Counted from the first letter of the stretch, positions 1-6,006 are shown. The stretch is DNA of 6,392 bases from an uncultured Dorea sp. (GCA_948468495.1 CAOKJI010000118.1:1-6392); one strand, 5' to 3'. Numbers and translations: made by a program. Notes: a model not told the origin generated them from the letters alone.

Positions 1-1
1 T

Positions 2-391
2 TCTAAATACATGAAGAGCGCGCAGGTGTATTTCATCCGGTTCGCGGGAAACAGTGTGATTCTTGCAGGATTCTTAGTCCTGTTTATCACTGTGATGAAG
101 CACAATCGCTGTGAATTTCCGGCGATACTGTATTTCTTCGGGACTTATGCGGAGATGCTATTTATGGGAGGACTGGGAATGTTCTTCTACGGGCTGTGCG
201 ATAATCTGATTATCGGGTATATGATACCCGTTATGTATTATATTGCGGCCATAGGAAGCGGCAGCAAGTTCTTAAAAATTTTCTACCCATTTTCTATGGT
301 TCGGGGAAGTTATACGGAAAAATGGGTGCTGGCCGCGGCGGGGGCGCTTTTGATTGCAGCCGGAACTTTGCTCCGGTGCAGAAGAAAATAG
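2..391 (+). CDS. ABC-2-type transporter permease, C-terminal part (5' end outside window)
   Basis: The reading frame is open to the left edge (codons 2-10 read Ser-Lys-Tyr), so the Met at position 11 is probably internal and the gene starts upstream. About 129 residues are visible. Counting from that Met, hydrophobic segments lie at roughly residues 12-29, 37-61, 65-82 and 105-121, followed by a short basic tail ending RCRRK. The closing layout, a membrane segment, then a 'YPFSMVRGSYTEKW' stretch, then a last helix and a basic tail, resembles the ends of ABC-2-type permeases in Firmicutes. That resemblance is from memory and the substrate cannot be told. It is followed by a separate promoter at 392-429, so it probably belongs to the preceding transcription unit rather than the downstream operon. 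It could be any polytopic membrane protein. I am confident it is coding, but only moderately confident of the family. Confidence 0.7.
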   Translation, partial: SKYMKSAQVYFIRFAGNSVILAGFLVLFITVMKHNRCEFPAILYFFGTYAEMLFMGGLGMFFYGLCDNLIIGYMIPVMYYIAAIGSGSKFLKIFYPFSMVRGSYTEKWVLAAAGALLIAAGTLLRCRRK

Positions 392-429
392 AAAATCCTT
401 ATAAAATCCTTAGATTTGTTCCATATAAT
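392..429 (+). promoter_or_regulatory. Putative response-regulator-controlled promoter of the FEGRK operon
   Basis: The 9-mer AAAATCCTT occurs at 392-400 and again at 403-411, exactly 11 bp apart, or one helical turn. A perfect TATAAT lies at 424-429. At 17-18 bp spacing, the position expected for a -35 box (about 400-406) has no TTGACA-like hexamer and instead falls within the repeat. A start near 436 would place the repeat at about -44 to -25. OmpR-family activators commonly bind such direct repeats over the -35 region. The nisin-system element (TCT-N8-TCT, recalled as lying around -39 to -26) has the same geometry as the TCC-N8-TCC seen here at 396-398 and 407-409. Control by the regulator encoded at 2750-3412 is inferred. 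Confidence 0.6.
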
Positions 430-483
430 CATTCTTGTAATGACACACAGGACATTGTACAGTCTGTTAGAAGGTGATTCAGG

Positions 484-509
484 GGCCGGGCAGACAGGTA
501 TGCCCGGCC
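484..509 (+). promoter_or_regulatory. GC-rich hairpin in the operon leader
   Basis: A perfect 9-bp inverted repeat (GGCCGGGCA at 484-492 and TGCCCGGCC at 501-509) encloses an 8-nt loop. It ends five bases before the AGGAGG Shine-Dalgarno of the ATPase gene. It is followed by only GTTTC rather than a run of T, so it is not a convincing intrinsic terminator. Possible roles are stabilising the 5' end of the mRNA, shaping translation initiation, or an operator. None of these is shown by sequence alone. Confidence 0.55.
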
Positions 510-514
510 GTTTC

Positions 515-520
515 AGGAGG
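515..520 (+). promoter_or_regulatory. Ribosome binding site fixing the start of the ATPase gene
   Basis: AGGAGG lies six bases before the ATG at 527. This fixes the start at 527. The same frame is open back to a TTG at 416, but that codon lies upstream of the -10 box at 424-429 and has no Shine-Dalgarno. Confidence 0.85.
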
Positions 521-526
521 AAAATT

Positions 527-1243
527 ATGGAGCAAATTATTTTAGAAACAAGAGCATTATGTAAGAATTTCAGGAACCAGAAGGCGGTAAATCAGGTATC
601 TCTTCAGGTTCCTGAAACTTGTGTTTACGGACTTCTCGGGTCGAATGGGGCCGGTAAATCCACGCTTCTTAAGATGGTTACAGGTATGCTGCGTCCGTCG
701 TCCGGGGAGATTTTACTGGAAGACAAACCATGGACCAGGGAAGCATTAAGAAAGATTGGGGCTTTGATTGAGGCGCCGGCAATCTACCATAACTTATCAG
801 CCAGAGAAAATCTGCAGGTCAGGACTACCCTGCTTGGTCTGCCGGAGAGATGTATTGACGAAGCGTTGGAGAAGGTCAGACTTACCGGCACAGGAAAGAA
901 GCAGGCCGGTAAATTTTCCCTCGGTATGAGGCAGCGGCTTGGAATTGCCGCGGCGCTTTTGGGGAACCCGAAACTTCTGATTCTTGATGAGCCGACCAAT
1001 GGATTAGACCCCTTTGGCATTCAGGAGTTAAGGGAGATGATACGCAGGTTTCCAGCGGAAGGAATCACTGTAATTTTGTCCAGCCATATTTTAAGCGAGG
1101 TGGAGCAGACGGCGGATTATATAGGAATCCTGGTAAACGGTCGTCTTGGCTGGCAGGGAAGTCTTCCTGAGAAGGGGCGGCTGGAGGAGAAGTTTATGGA
1201 AATAGGGAAAGAGTATAGGGAGGTGGAAAATTATGCCAAGTAA
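527..1243 (+). CDS. Lantibiotic-protection-type ABC transporter, ATP-binding subunit (LanF/MutF family)
   Basis: This 238-residue cytoplasmic ATPase would power export or membrane clearance of a hydrophobic peptide together with the two permeases downstream. All nucleotide-binding motifs are present: Walker A GSNGAGKST (38-46), signature SLGMRQ (131-136), Walker B LLILDE (150-155) with catalytic Glu155, D-loop GLDP (159-162) and H-loop His187. At the Q-loop position the protein has Glu82 (context GALIEAPAIYHNL) instead of Gln. This 'E-loop' is known from LanF proteins such as NukF and strongly supports the lantibiotic-immunity subgroup over generic drug or bacitracin exporters. The start at 527 is set by AGGAGG. 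The last 11 bases overlap the next gene, implying translational coupling. The actual peptide substrate cannot be read from the sequence. Confidence 0.93.
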   Translation: MEQIILETRALCKNFRNQKAVNQVSLQVPETCVYGLLGSNGAGKSTLLKMVTGMLRPSSGEILLEDKPWTREALRKIGALIEAPAIYHNLSARENLQVRTTLLGLPERCIDEALEKVRLTGTGKKQAGKFSLGMRQRLGIAAALLGNPKLLILDEPTNGLDPFGIQELREMIRRFPAEGITVILSSHILSEVEQTADYIGILVNGRLGWQGSLPEKGRLEEKFMEIGKEYREVENYAK

Positions 1244-2006
1244 CAATTCTTATCTGGCAGCAGAGAAATTAAAATTCCGCCGTACGGCTACCGTCAAATT
1301 GTGCTGGTGTGTGCCGCTTCTTCTAACGACGGGAGCTGCCTGTCTGGCGAGAGATTATGTACAGATTGACAGCTTTAACTGGTGGTATGTAGGGATTCTT
1401 CCGGGCTTTCTGACACTTCTTGGCTGTCAGGTCATAGGGAAGGAAGAACAGGTGGGAAATCAGCTTGTGCTTTCACTTCCCGTCGACCCTGTCCGGGTCT
1501 GGGACGCTAAGGTGATTTACTGCGCCCGAATGCTTGCGGTCTCGAATCTGGCTTTGGGGATTCTGGTCTTTACAGTGGGAGCTCTTGCGGAATTATTTGG
1601 TGCAGCGCAGATTTATGAGATTAGGCTTTCGCAGATTTTTACAGCCTGTATCCTGCTTAGTCTCTGTTGTCTGTGGCAGATTCCAGTCTGTATGTGGATG
1701 AAATTACGGATGGGGATGCTTGCGGCATTTCTTGTGAATCTTGTGTTTAGTATCATCGGGACGGTGTATGTTTCTCTGACGGACTGGTGGCTTTTATGCC
1801 CCCATGCAGTTCCGGCAAGGCTGATGTGCGCGGTGATTCGGGTGCTGCCTAACGGACTTGCAGCTAGAGAAGGAAGTCTTACCTTTGCGCCGGAATTGTT
1901 GGAGATGAAAGCGGTTATTCCGGGCGCTGCTGTTTGTACAGTGGTTTTCCTGGCAGTCTGGGTTCTGACCAGAAGATGGTATGTTAGTATAACTCAACTT
2001 AATTAG
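1233..2006 (+). CDS. Lantibiotic-protection-type ABC transporter permease, MutE/EpiE family
   Basis: This is a 257-residue polytopic membrane protein. Hydrophobic segments fall at roughly residues 21-38, 50-67, 97-120, 134-154, 159-180 and 228-246, which matches six-helix ABC-2 permeases of about 250 residues. The N-terminal 'AEKLKFRRT' and the stretch WWLLCPHAVPARLMC (185-199), followed by VLPNGL, resemble the conserved WW-x-P-x-A-x-P-A-R-L-M-C block and PNGL motif that I recall for MutE/EpiE-type subunits. It overlaps the ATPase gene by 11 bp and has GGGAGGTGG (1218-1226) as ribosome binding site within it. It is expected to pair with the MutG-type permease next door and the ATPase upstream to form the membrane channel. 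Family assignment is by recognition, not search. Confidence 0.88.
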   Translation: MPSNNSYLAAEKLKFRRTATVKLCWCVPLLLTTGAACLARDYVQIDSFNWWYVGILPGFLTLLGCQVIGKEEQVGNQLVLSLPVDPVRVWDAKVIYCARMLAVSNLALGILVFTVGALAELFGAAQIYEIRLSQIFTACILLSLCCLWQIPVCMWMKLRMGMLAAFLVNLVFSIIGTVYVSLTDWWLLCPHAVPARLMCAVIRVLPNGLAAREGSLTFAPELLEMKAVIPGAAVCTVVFLAVWVLTRRWYVSITQLN

Positions 2007-2024
2007 GAAGGAGAGGAAAAAGTG

Positions 2025-2750
2025 ATGCGAAGGCTTGGATGTGAATATTTAAAAATGCGGCATACGCCGCTTGGGCTTCTTCATTTGTGGATTCCGGCGC
2101 TTGCCGGAAGCGTATTTCTTATGTATTTCCGGTATGCACGCTGGGATTCGGAACAGGAAGTTTGTGCATACGTGGAAGCGATTGGGATAGTATTTCCCTT
2201 CCTTTCCGCGTTGATTTGTTGTCTCGCAGCAGAATTGGAGGAGGCTGGACGGTATCAGTTGCTTTTTCTGGGAACCGGAGGCAAATGGAGGAATCTTGCA
2301 GGAAAATGGATAGCGCTTCTCCTTCTGGCTCTTGGTGCAGCTGCTTTGTCGGTTGCTGGCTTTGGTCTGCTCTATGGTCCGGTGACAGGAGATAAGCCTT
2401 TTGGAATCAGTACATATTTTCTTTTGATTCTGACTTTGTGGGGAGGTCAGATTCCGGTTTATTTACTGCATCTTCTTCTGGCTTTCTGGTTTGGGAGAAG
2501 TACTTGTATCCTGACAGGAGTGGGAGAAGCGGTGCTGGCGGCATTATTTCTGACTGGATTAGGAGACGGCAGATGGATGTTTTTTCCTTGCGTCTTTAGT
2601 GGCAGATGGAGCGCATGTCTGTTATCATATAAGAAAACCGGTGTATTTGCAATGGGAGAATGGATAGTAAGTATTGGAATTGCGCTGTTTATCATCGGGG
2701 CGGGGTTTGCATGGTTTTACTACTATGAGGGAAGGAGATGCGAGGACTGA
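2025..2750 (+). CDS. Lantibiotic-protection-type ABC transporter permease, MutG family
   Basis: This is the second permease of the cassette, 241 residues, with hydrophobic segments at roughly 16-36, 50-68, 93-118, 130-156, 162-178 and 213-233. The opening RRLGCEYLKMRHTPLGLLHL resembles the E-x-LK-x-R-x-T-x-L-x-x-LH start typical of LanE/LanG permeases. A GTG at 2022 directly precedes the ATG at 2025. I chose the ATG because GGAGAGG (2010-2016) stands eight bases from it but only five from the GTG. The gene begins 18 bp after the MutE-type gene and its TGA shares a base with the chosen ATG of the response regulator. The sequence is diverged, as usual for this subunit, and position in the cassette contributes to the call. 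Confidence 0.83.
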   Translation: MRRLGCEYLKMRHTPLGLLHLWIPALAGSVFLMYFRYARWDSEQEVCAYVEAIGIVFPFLSALICCLAAELEEAGRYQLLFLGTGGKWRNLAGKWIALLLLALGAAALSVAGFGLLYGPVTGDKPFGISTYFLLILTLWGGQIPVYLLHLLLAFWFGRSTCILTGVGEAVLAALFLTGLGDGRWMFFPCVFSGRWSACLLSYKKTGVFAMGEWIVSIGIALFIIGAGFAWFYYYEGRRCED

Positions 2751-3412
2751 TGGCGGTAAAAATTCTTGCGGTGGATGATGAAGAAAATATTCTGACATTA
2801 ATCAGACACGCGCTGGAAAAAGATGGTTATCTGATTTGTACGGAGTCGGATTCGGTGAAGGCGGCGCAGATGAATCTGGCCGGATATGACCTGATTCTTT
2901 TGGATGTTATGATGCCGGGAATGGACGGATTTACCTTCTGTGAGAAAATTCGTGAACGGGTGGACTGCCCGATTCTCTTTCTGACAGCGAAAACTGCAGA
3001 AGAGGATATGATACTGGGACTTGGCCTGGGCGGGGACGATTATATTACGAAACCATTCGGAATCGGGGAGCTTAGGGCCAGAGTACAGGCGCATTTGAGA
3101 AGGGAACGCCGGGAGAAAAAGTATATCGTGTCTATTGACGGCGCAGAATTCCGGCTGCAGGCAAAACAGGTATTTTATAAAGGGAAGGAGCTGGCGCTTA
3201 CAAAGGGGGAGTATGCCATATGCGAATGTCTGGCTTTGCATCGGGGGCAGACATTTTCCAGAGAACAGATTTATGAGCAGGTCTACGGGTATGACAGGGA
3301 CAGTGATAACTCTGCGATTACAGAGCATATCAAGAATATACGGGCAAAATGCAGCAAAGCAGGTTTTGCCCCTATTGAGACGGTATGGGGGGTTGGATAC
3401 CGATGGAAATAA
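2750..3412 (+). CDS. OmpR/PhoB-family response regulator, lantibiotic-system type (LanR-like)
   Basis: A 220-residue two-domain transcription regulator. The receiver domain (about 1-118) has the acidic pair Asp9/Asp10, phospho-acceptor Asp52 in LILLDVMMPGMDG, Thr79 (FLTA) and Lys101 (DDYITKPF). All key residues are intact, so phosphorylation control should work. The C-terminal winged helix (about 127-220) has a recognition-helix region SAITEHIKNIRAK (188-200) and the terminal wing TVWGVGYRW. The TEHIKNIR form is one I associate with regulators next to lantibiotic-type transporters. The start at 2750 gives TGATG overlap with the permease. An alternative ATG at 2738 would add four residues, but AAGGAG directly abuts it. 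The gene overlaps the kinase by 10 bp. Its likely target is the direct-repeat promoter at 392-429, making the operon self-induced. Target and signal are inferred. Confidence 0.93.
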   Translation: MAVKILAVDDEENILTLIRHALEKDGYLICTESDSVKAAQMNLAGYDLILLDVMMPGMDGFTFCEKIRERVDCPILFLTAKTAEEDMILGLGLGGDDYITKPFGIGELRARVQAHLRRERREKKYIVSIDGAEFRLQAKQVFYKGKELALTKGEYAICECLALHRGQTFSREQIYEQVYGYDRDSDNSAITEHIKNIRAKCSKAGFAPIETVWGVGYRWK

Positions 3413-4905
3413 GAGAGAAAATAAGGAAGAGGACAGAGCGGAAAAAGAACAGAAAAAAGGGTTTGCATGTTATATTTGTCCGGTATCTGGCAGGGTTTTG
3501 TCTGGCCGTCGGCCTTCTGGTGATTCTGGTATTCGCTGCATTTTCTATCTGTGCGGCAACTGGCAGGGTGCGCCTTGCAAACTGGATGCAGACACAGATT
3601 GAACAGGTGTCGGAGGAGATTGTTCATACAGATGAAAGTCCGTTTAAGCTGCTGCCGGAAGAATGCCGTTATGGAGTGTATTCGGAAGACGGCAAATATT
3701 TATATGGAAATTTTGCAGAAGAGGATGTAAGAAGAGCTTTTTCATTCATGAAAGAGGGACGGTATCAGGCGGACAGTACAGATTATTACCGCTATCTTAA
3801 GAGGGATAACGGGGAGGTATGTATTGTCCGTTACCATATATTTGCCACATTTTCCAATCCTGTGCTGCAAAATCTATTTCCCAATGCTGAACGATTATTT
3901 ATATTGTTGTTTCTATTTTTGTTTTTTATCCAGACAATCGGGATTGCAAAAGGATTTGGCTATGGAATGAAAAAGCGTCTGGCGGTATTGAATCAGGTGA
4001 CAGAGATGATTAGAACAAAAAATCTTGATTTTGACAGAGAGGTCTCTGATATTCAGGAGATTGATGAAATTCTGGAATCCCTGTTTCAGATGAAAGAGGG
4101 GTTGAAAGAGGCGCTTGAGGAACAGTGGAGGATAGAGCGATATAAGAATGAGCAGGTTGCGGCCCTGGCCCATGACATTAAGACGCCGCTTACAGTCATA
4201 CAGGGGAATGCGGAACTTGCTTCGGAGGAGTCTGAAGGAATAATTAGAGAGTATAACCAGTATATTTTAGAAGGTGTGACAGAGATTCGGGAGTATCTGA
4301 ATATATTGCAGGATACCCTGCGTTTTAATGGAAATGATGGGAAACATTGTGAAACTGGATTGGAAAATGGAAATAGAATGCAGGAAATCTGTCTAAATGA
4401 ATTTGCTGACCGGATTATAAAGCAGGCAGAGATGCTGACTCTGGGGAAAGGGATTCAGGTTACAGAGGAATATCAGATTGATACGGAGACAGCGGTATTT
4501 GATGTGGGAAAGCTATACCGGGCAGTAATCAATGCGGTTTCTAACAGCGCGGAATACTGTCCGGAAAACGGTAGGATTCATATAGCGTTTTTCGGATTGG
4601 AGGAAGAGAAGAAGGTAGAAACCGGAGAAGAAACTTCTATCTGGCCAGAAGGAAGCAAAAGAAGATGTGGAAAACTTCGGATACGTATCAGCGACAGCGG
4701 GCCGGGCTTTAGCAAAGAAATGCTCGTTCACGGAACGGAGCAGTTTTATAGAGGAGATAAAAGCCGTTCCGGGAAGGGACATTATGGAATGGGGCTTTAT
4801 ATTGCAAGGAAATTTGCGGAGAGTCAGGGTGGAAGTCTGGCGCTGGGGGAGTCCAAAGAGCTGGGCGGGGCAGAGGTGGTTATTGAGGGAGAAGTTTTTT
4901 TCTAA
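3403..4905 (+). CDS. Sensor histidine kinase, NisK/SpaK-like, partner of the adjacent response regulator
   Basis: A 500-residue membrane sensor. A very basic cytoplasmic N-terminus (1-20) precedes transmembrane helix 1 (about 22-50). An extracellular domain of about 110 residues (51-163) follows, then transmembrane helix 2 (about 164-182, very Leu/Phe rich). After it come a HAMP-like and coiled linker (about 187-250), the dimerisation/phosphotransfer helix with His257 in ALAHDIKTPLTVIQGNAEL, and an ATPase domain with N-box Asn377/Asn381, DSGPG (431-435) and GHYGMGLYIA (459-468). Two membrane helices around an extracellular domain of this size match nisin/subtilin-type kinases. The start at 3403 lies inside the regulator's last codons, with a G-rich tract (3387-3392) ten bases before it. 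An ATG at 3385 would add six residues. It should phosphorylate the adjacent regulator in response to an external peptide or envelope signal. The ligand is unknown. Confidence 0.92.
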   Translation: MEIREKIRKRTERKKNRKKGLHVIFVRYLAGFCLAVGLLVILVFAAFSICAATGRVRLANWMQTQIEQVSEEIVHTDESPFKLLPEECRYGVYSEDGKYLYGNFAEEDVRRAFSFMKEGRYQADSTDYYRYLKRDNGEVCIVRYHIFATFSNPVLQNLFPNAERLFILLFLFLFFIQTIGIAKGFGYGMKKRLAVLNQVTEMIRTKNLDFDREVSDIQEIDEILESLFQMKEGLKEALEEQWRIERYKNEQVAALAHDIKTPLTVIQGNAELASEESEGIIREYNQYILEGVTEIREYLNILQDTLRFNGNDGKHCETGLENGNRMQEICLNEFADRIIKQAEMLTLGKGIQVTEEYQIDTETAVFDVGKLYRAVINAVSNSAEYCPENGRIHIAFFGLEEEKKVETGEETSIWPEGSKRRCGKLRIRISDSGPGFSKEMLVHGTEQFYRGDKSRSGKGHYGMGLYIARKFAESQGGSLALGESKELGGAEVVIEGEVFF

Positions 4906-4914
4906 ATCTTTGTC

Positions 4915-4943
4915 TTGCAATTTACATAAGTATGTGTTAAGAT
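4915..4943 (+). promoter_or_regulatory. Weak promoter-like element downstream of the kinase gene
   Basis: TTGCAA (4915-4920) and TAAGAT (4938-4943) are separated by 17 bp. Each matches its consensus at four of six positions, so the call is weak. It could serve the nuclease-family gene at 5070, leaving a leader of about 120 bases. The -10 lies against an inverted repeat starting at 4940. Confidence 0.25.
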
Positions 4944-4968
4944 ATGTCTACTTACAATCAACATATCT
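4940..4968. repeat. 8-bp AT-rich inverted repeat
   Basis: AGATATGT (4940-4947) is matched by ACATATCT (4961-4968) across a 13-base spacer. With only two G-C pairs per arm, a long loop and no T-run after it, it would be a poor terminator for the upstream operon. It overlaps the candidate -10 at 4938-4943, so an operator is possible. No stronger terminator is visible after the kinase gene. Confidence 0.4.
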
Positions 4969-5027
4969 GTTGTTCTAAGTATCAGGTCTGGCGCGCGGAC
5001 ATTCTGTATATTCTTTGAGTATACCAA

Positions 5028-5056
5028 TTGTAATTTGAAACAAAAGATATTATAAT
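5028..5056 (+). promoter_or_regulatory. Consensus-like promoter abutting the start of the nuclease-family gene
   Basis: TTGTAA (5028-5033), a 17-bp spacer and a perfect TATAAT (5051-5056) make a good sigma-A-type match. However, the GGAGG ribosome binding site begins at 5057, immediately after the -10. A start near 5063 would leave the Shine-Dalgarno out of the message and only about seven bases before the ATG at 5070. Either the match is fortuitous or it yields a nearly leaderless transcript. Confidence 0.4.
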
Positions 5057-5069
5057 GGAGGTAACCTAT

Positions 5070-5988
5070 ATGGTACAAAATGAAAAACTGAATAAGGATT
5101 CATGGAATACGTACTGCATAAACCGGAAATACAAAGGAAAGTTACATCGCAAGAAACGGTTTGGATATTTATGGAAGTAAGCTTCAAAAGCTTCCTTTTC
5201 CGCAGTATTATGTTCTATATAATGGACAAAAAGAAGAGGAGGATCGGAAGGTGCTGGAATTGAAAGATGCCTTTCCGAATCTGGAAGGGCTGGAACCTTG
5301 TCTGAATTGCAAGGCGATATTACTGAATATTAATCATGGGCATAACAGGGAGATTATGGAGCGCAGCCATACACTGTGGGAATATTCGTTCTATGTGCAG
5401 AGAATCCGGGATAATAAGTCTTCTGGAATGGATTTGATTGAAGCAGTAGACAGAGCTACCGAGGACTGTATCCGGAAGGGAATTCTGAGGGATATCCTTA
5501 TTAAAAACAGTGCGGAGGTGAAGAACATGGTACTGGGAGAATGGGGAACAGAGAATCATATAAGAAAGCAAAGAGAAGAATGGGAAAGGATGAAGGAAGA
5601 GAAAGAAAAACTGGAGCAGGAGACAGCCGAGCTGAAACAGGAGACAGCCGAGCTGAAACAGGAGACAGCCGAGCTGAAACAGGAAACAGACGAGCTGAAA
5701 CAGGAGACAGCCGAGCTGAAACAGGAAACAGACGAGCTGAAACAGGAGACAGTTGAGTTGAAGCAGGAGGCAGTTGGGCTAAGACAGGAGACAGTGGAAC
5801 TAAGGAAGAAGGCAGCAGAGTTAGAGCAGGAAAAAATAGAACTGGCAAATAGAAATGCAGTGATAGAATTGCTAACACAGAAGTTACTTGATGCAGGGAG
5901 GATAACGGAACTGCAAAAAGCATTGACAAATGAGACATATCGCCTGGAGTTGCTGGAAAAGTATCAGTTGATTTCTGTAAATAGATAA
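5070..5988 (+). pseudogene. Rpn/PD-(D/E)XK-family putative transposase gene, internally deleted and frameshifted
   Basis: An ATG at 5070 with GGAGG eight bases upstream opens 36 codons (stop 5178-5180) whose beginning, DSWNTYCINRKYKGKL, matches my memory of the conserved N-terminus of this Lachnospiraceae family. A second frame, open from 5122 to 5988, carries the family's middle and C-terminus: YIARNGLDIYGSKLQKLPFP (about 5143-5202), VLYNG, ILLNINHGHNREIME and the helical EYSFYVQRIRD region. In intact members these two parts are separated by roughly 80-100 residues holding the catalytic Asp and Glu-x-Gln (as in NLYEHQS). Here they meet within about 10 bases near 5136-5143 and in different frames. 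So the nuclease core is gone and the halves cannot be read together. The distal frame has no Met before 5356 and no ribosome binding site at its TTG (5161), so translation of it alone is doubtful. The tail contains the 21-bp repeat array. A sequencing error cannot explain the missing core. Confidence 0.75.
5617..5847 (+). repeat. 21-bp tandem repeat array encoding a heptad coiled coil
   Basis: Eleven consecutive 21-bp units fall in frame, each giving Q-E-T-x-E-L-K or a decayed form. Units 1-3 (5617-5679) are identical. Units 4 and 6 differ from them at two bases (gaa for gag, gac for gcc), and unit 5 matches units 1-3. Thus 5659-5700 and 5701-5742 are identical 42-bp blocks. Units 7-11 (5743-5847) diverge progressively. 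Leu recurs every seven residues with Thr or Ala four residues after it, the a/d pattern of a charged coiled coil. The repeat also keeps the other frames and the opposite strand free of stops, producing spurious open frames. Spacing is continuous with no unique spacers, so this is not a CRISPR array. Confidence 0.93.
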
Positions 5989-6006
5989 GAGTTTGTTCGG
6001 TTTCTT

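Noticed and set aside
435..463. Second promoter in the leader (TTGTAA-17-TACAGT)
   Set aside because: Both hexamers match at only four of six positions, and a perfect TATAAT with a regulator-type repeat lies just upstream.
484..509. Rho-independent terminator before the ATPase gene
   Set aside because: The stem is strong but only GTTTC follows, and a Shine-Dalgarno and gene start come right after it.
416..526. N-terminal extension of the ATPase from a TTG at 416
   Set aside because: It would begin upstream of the TATAAT, run through the hairpin and lacks a ribosome binding site. The extra residues do not resemble the family. ATG 527 with AGGAGG is clearly better.
2798..3328. Minus-strand open frame of 176 codons opposite the response regulator
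   Set aside because: Shadow of a conserved receiver and DNA-binding domain gene. The translation is low-complexity and resembles no family.
3135..3602. Plus-strand open frame overlapping the end of the regulator and start of the kinase
   Set aside because: Shifted frame across two well-supported genes with complete motifs. No ribosome binding site or recognisable product.
5541..5756. Plus-strand open frame of repeated GDSRAET units
   Set aside because: An alternative-frame reading of the same repeat array. The GLDIYGSK frame carries the conserved family sequence instead.
5617..5847. CRISPR array
   Set aside because: Units are contiguous 21-mers with no unique spacers, in frame with a coiled-coil coding sequence.
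5501..5938. Minus-strand open frame of Ser/Pro/Val repeats (LSPVSAR type)
   Set aside because: It is the antisense reading of the 21-bp repeat array, whose unit contains no stop in that frame. No start signal or family resemblance.
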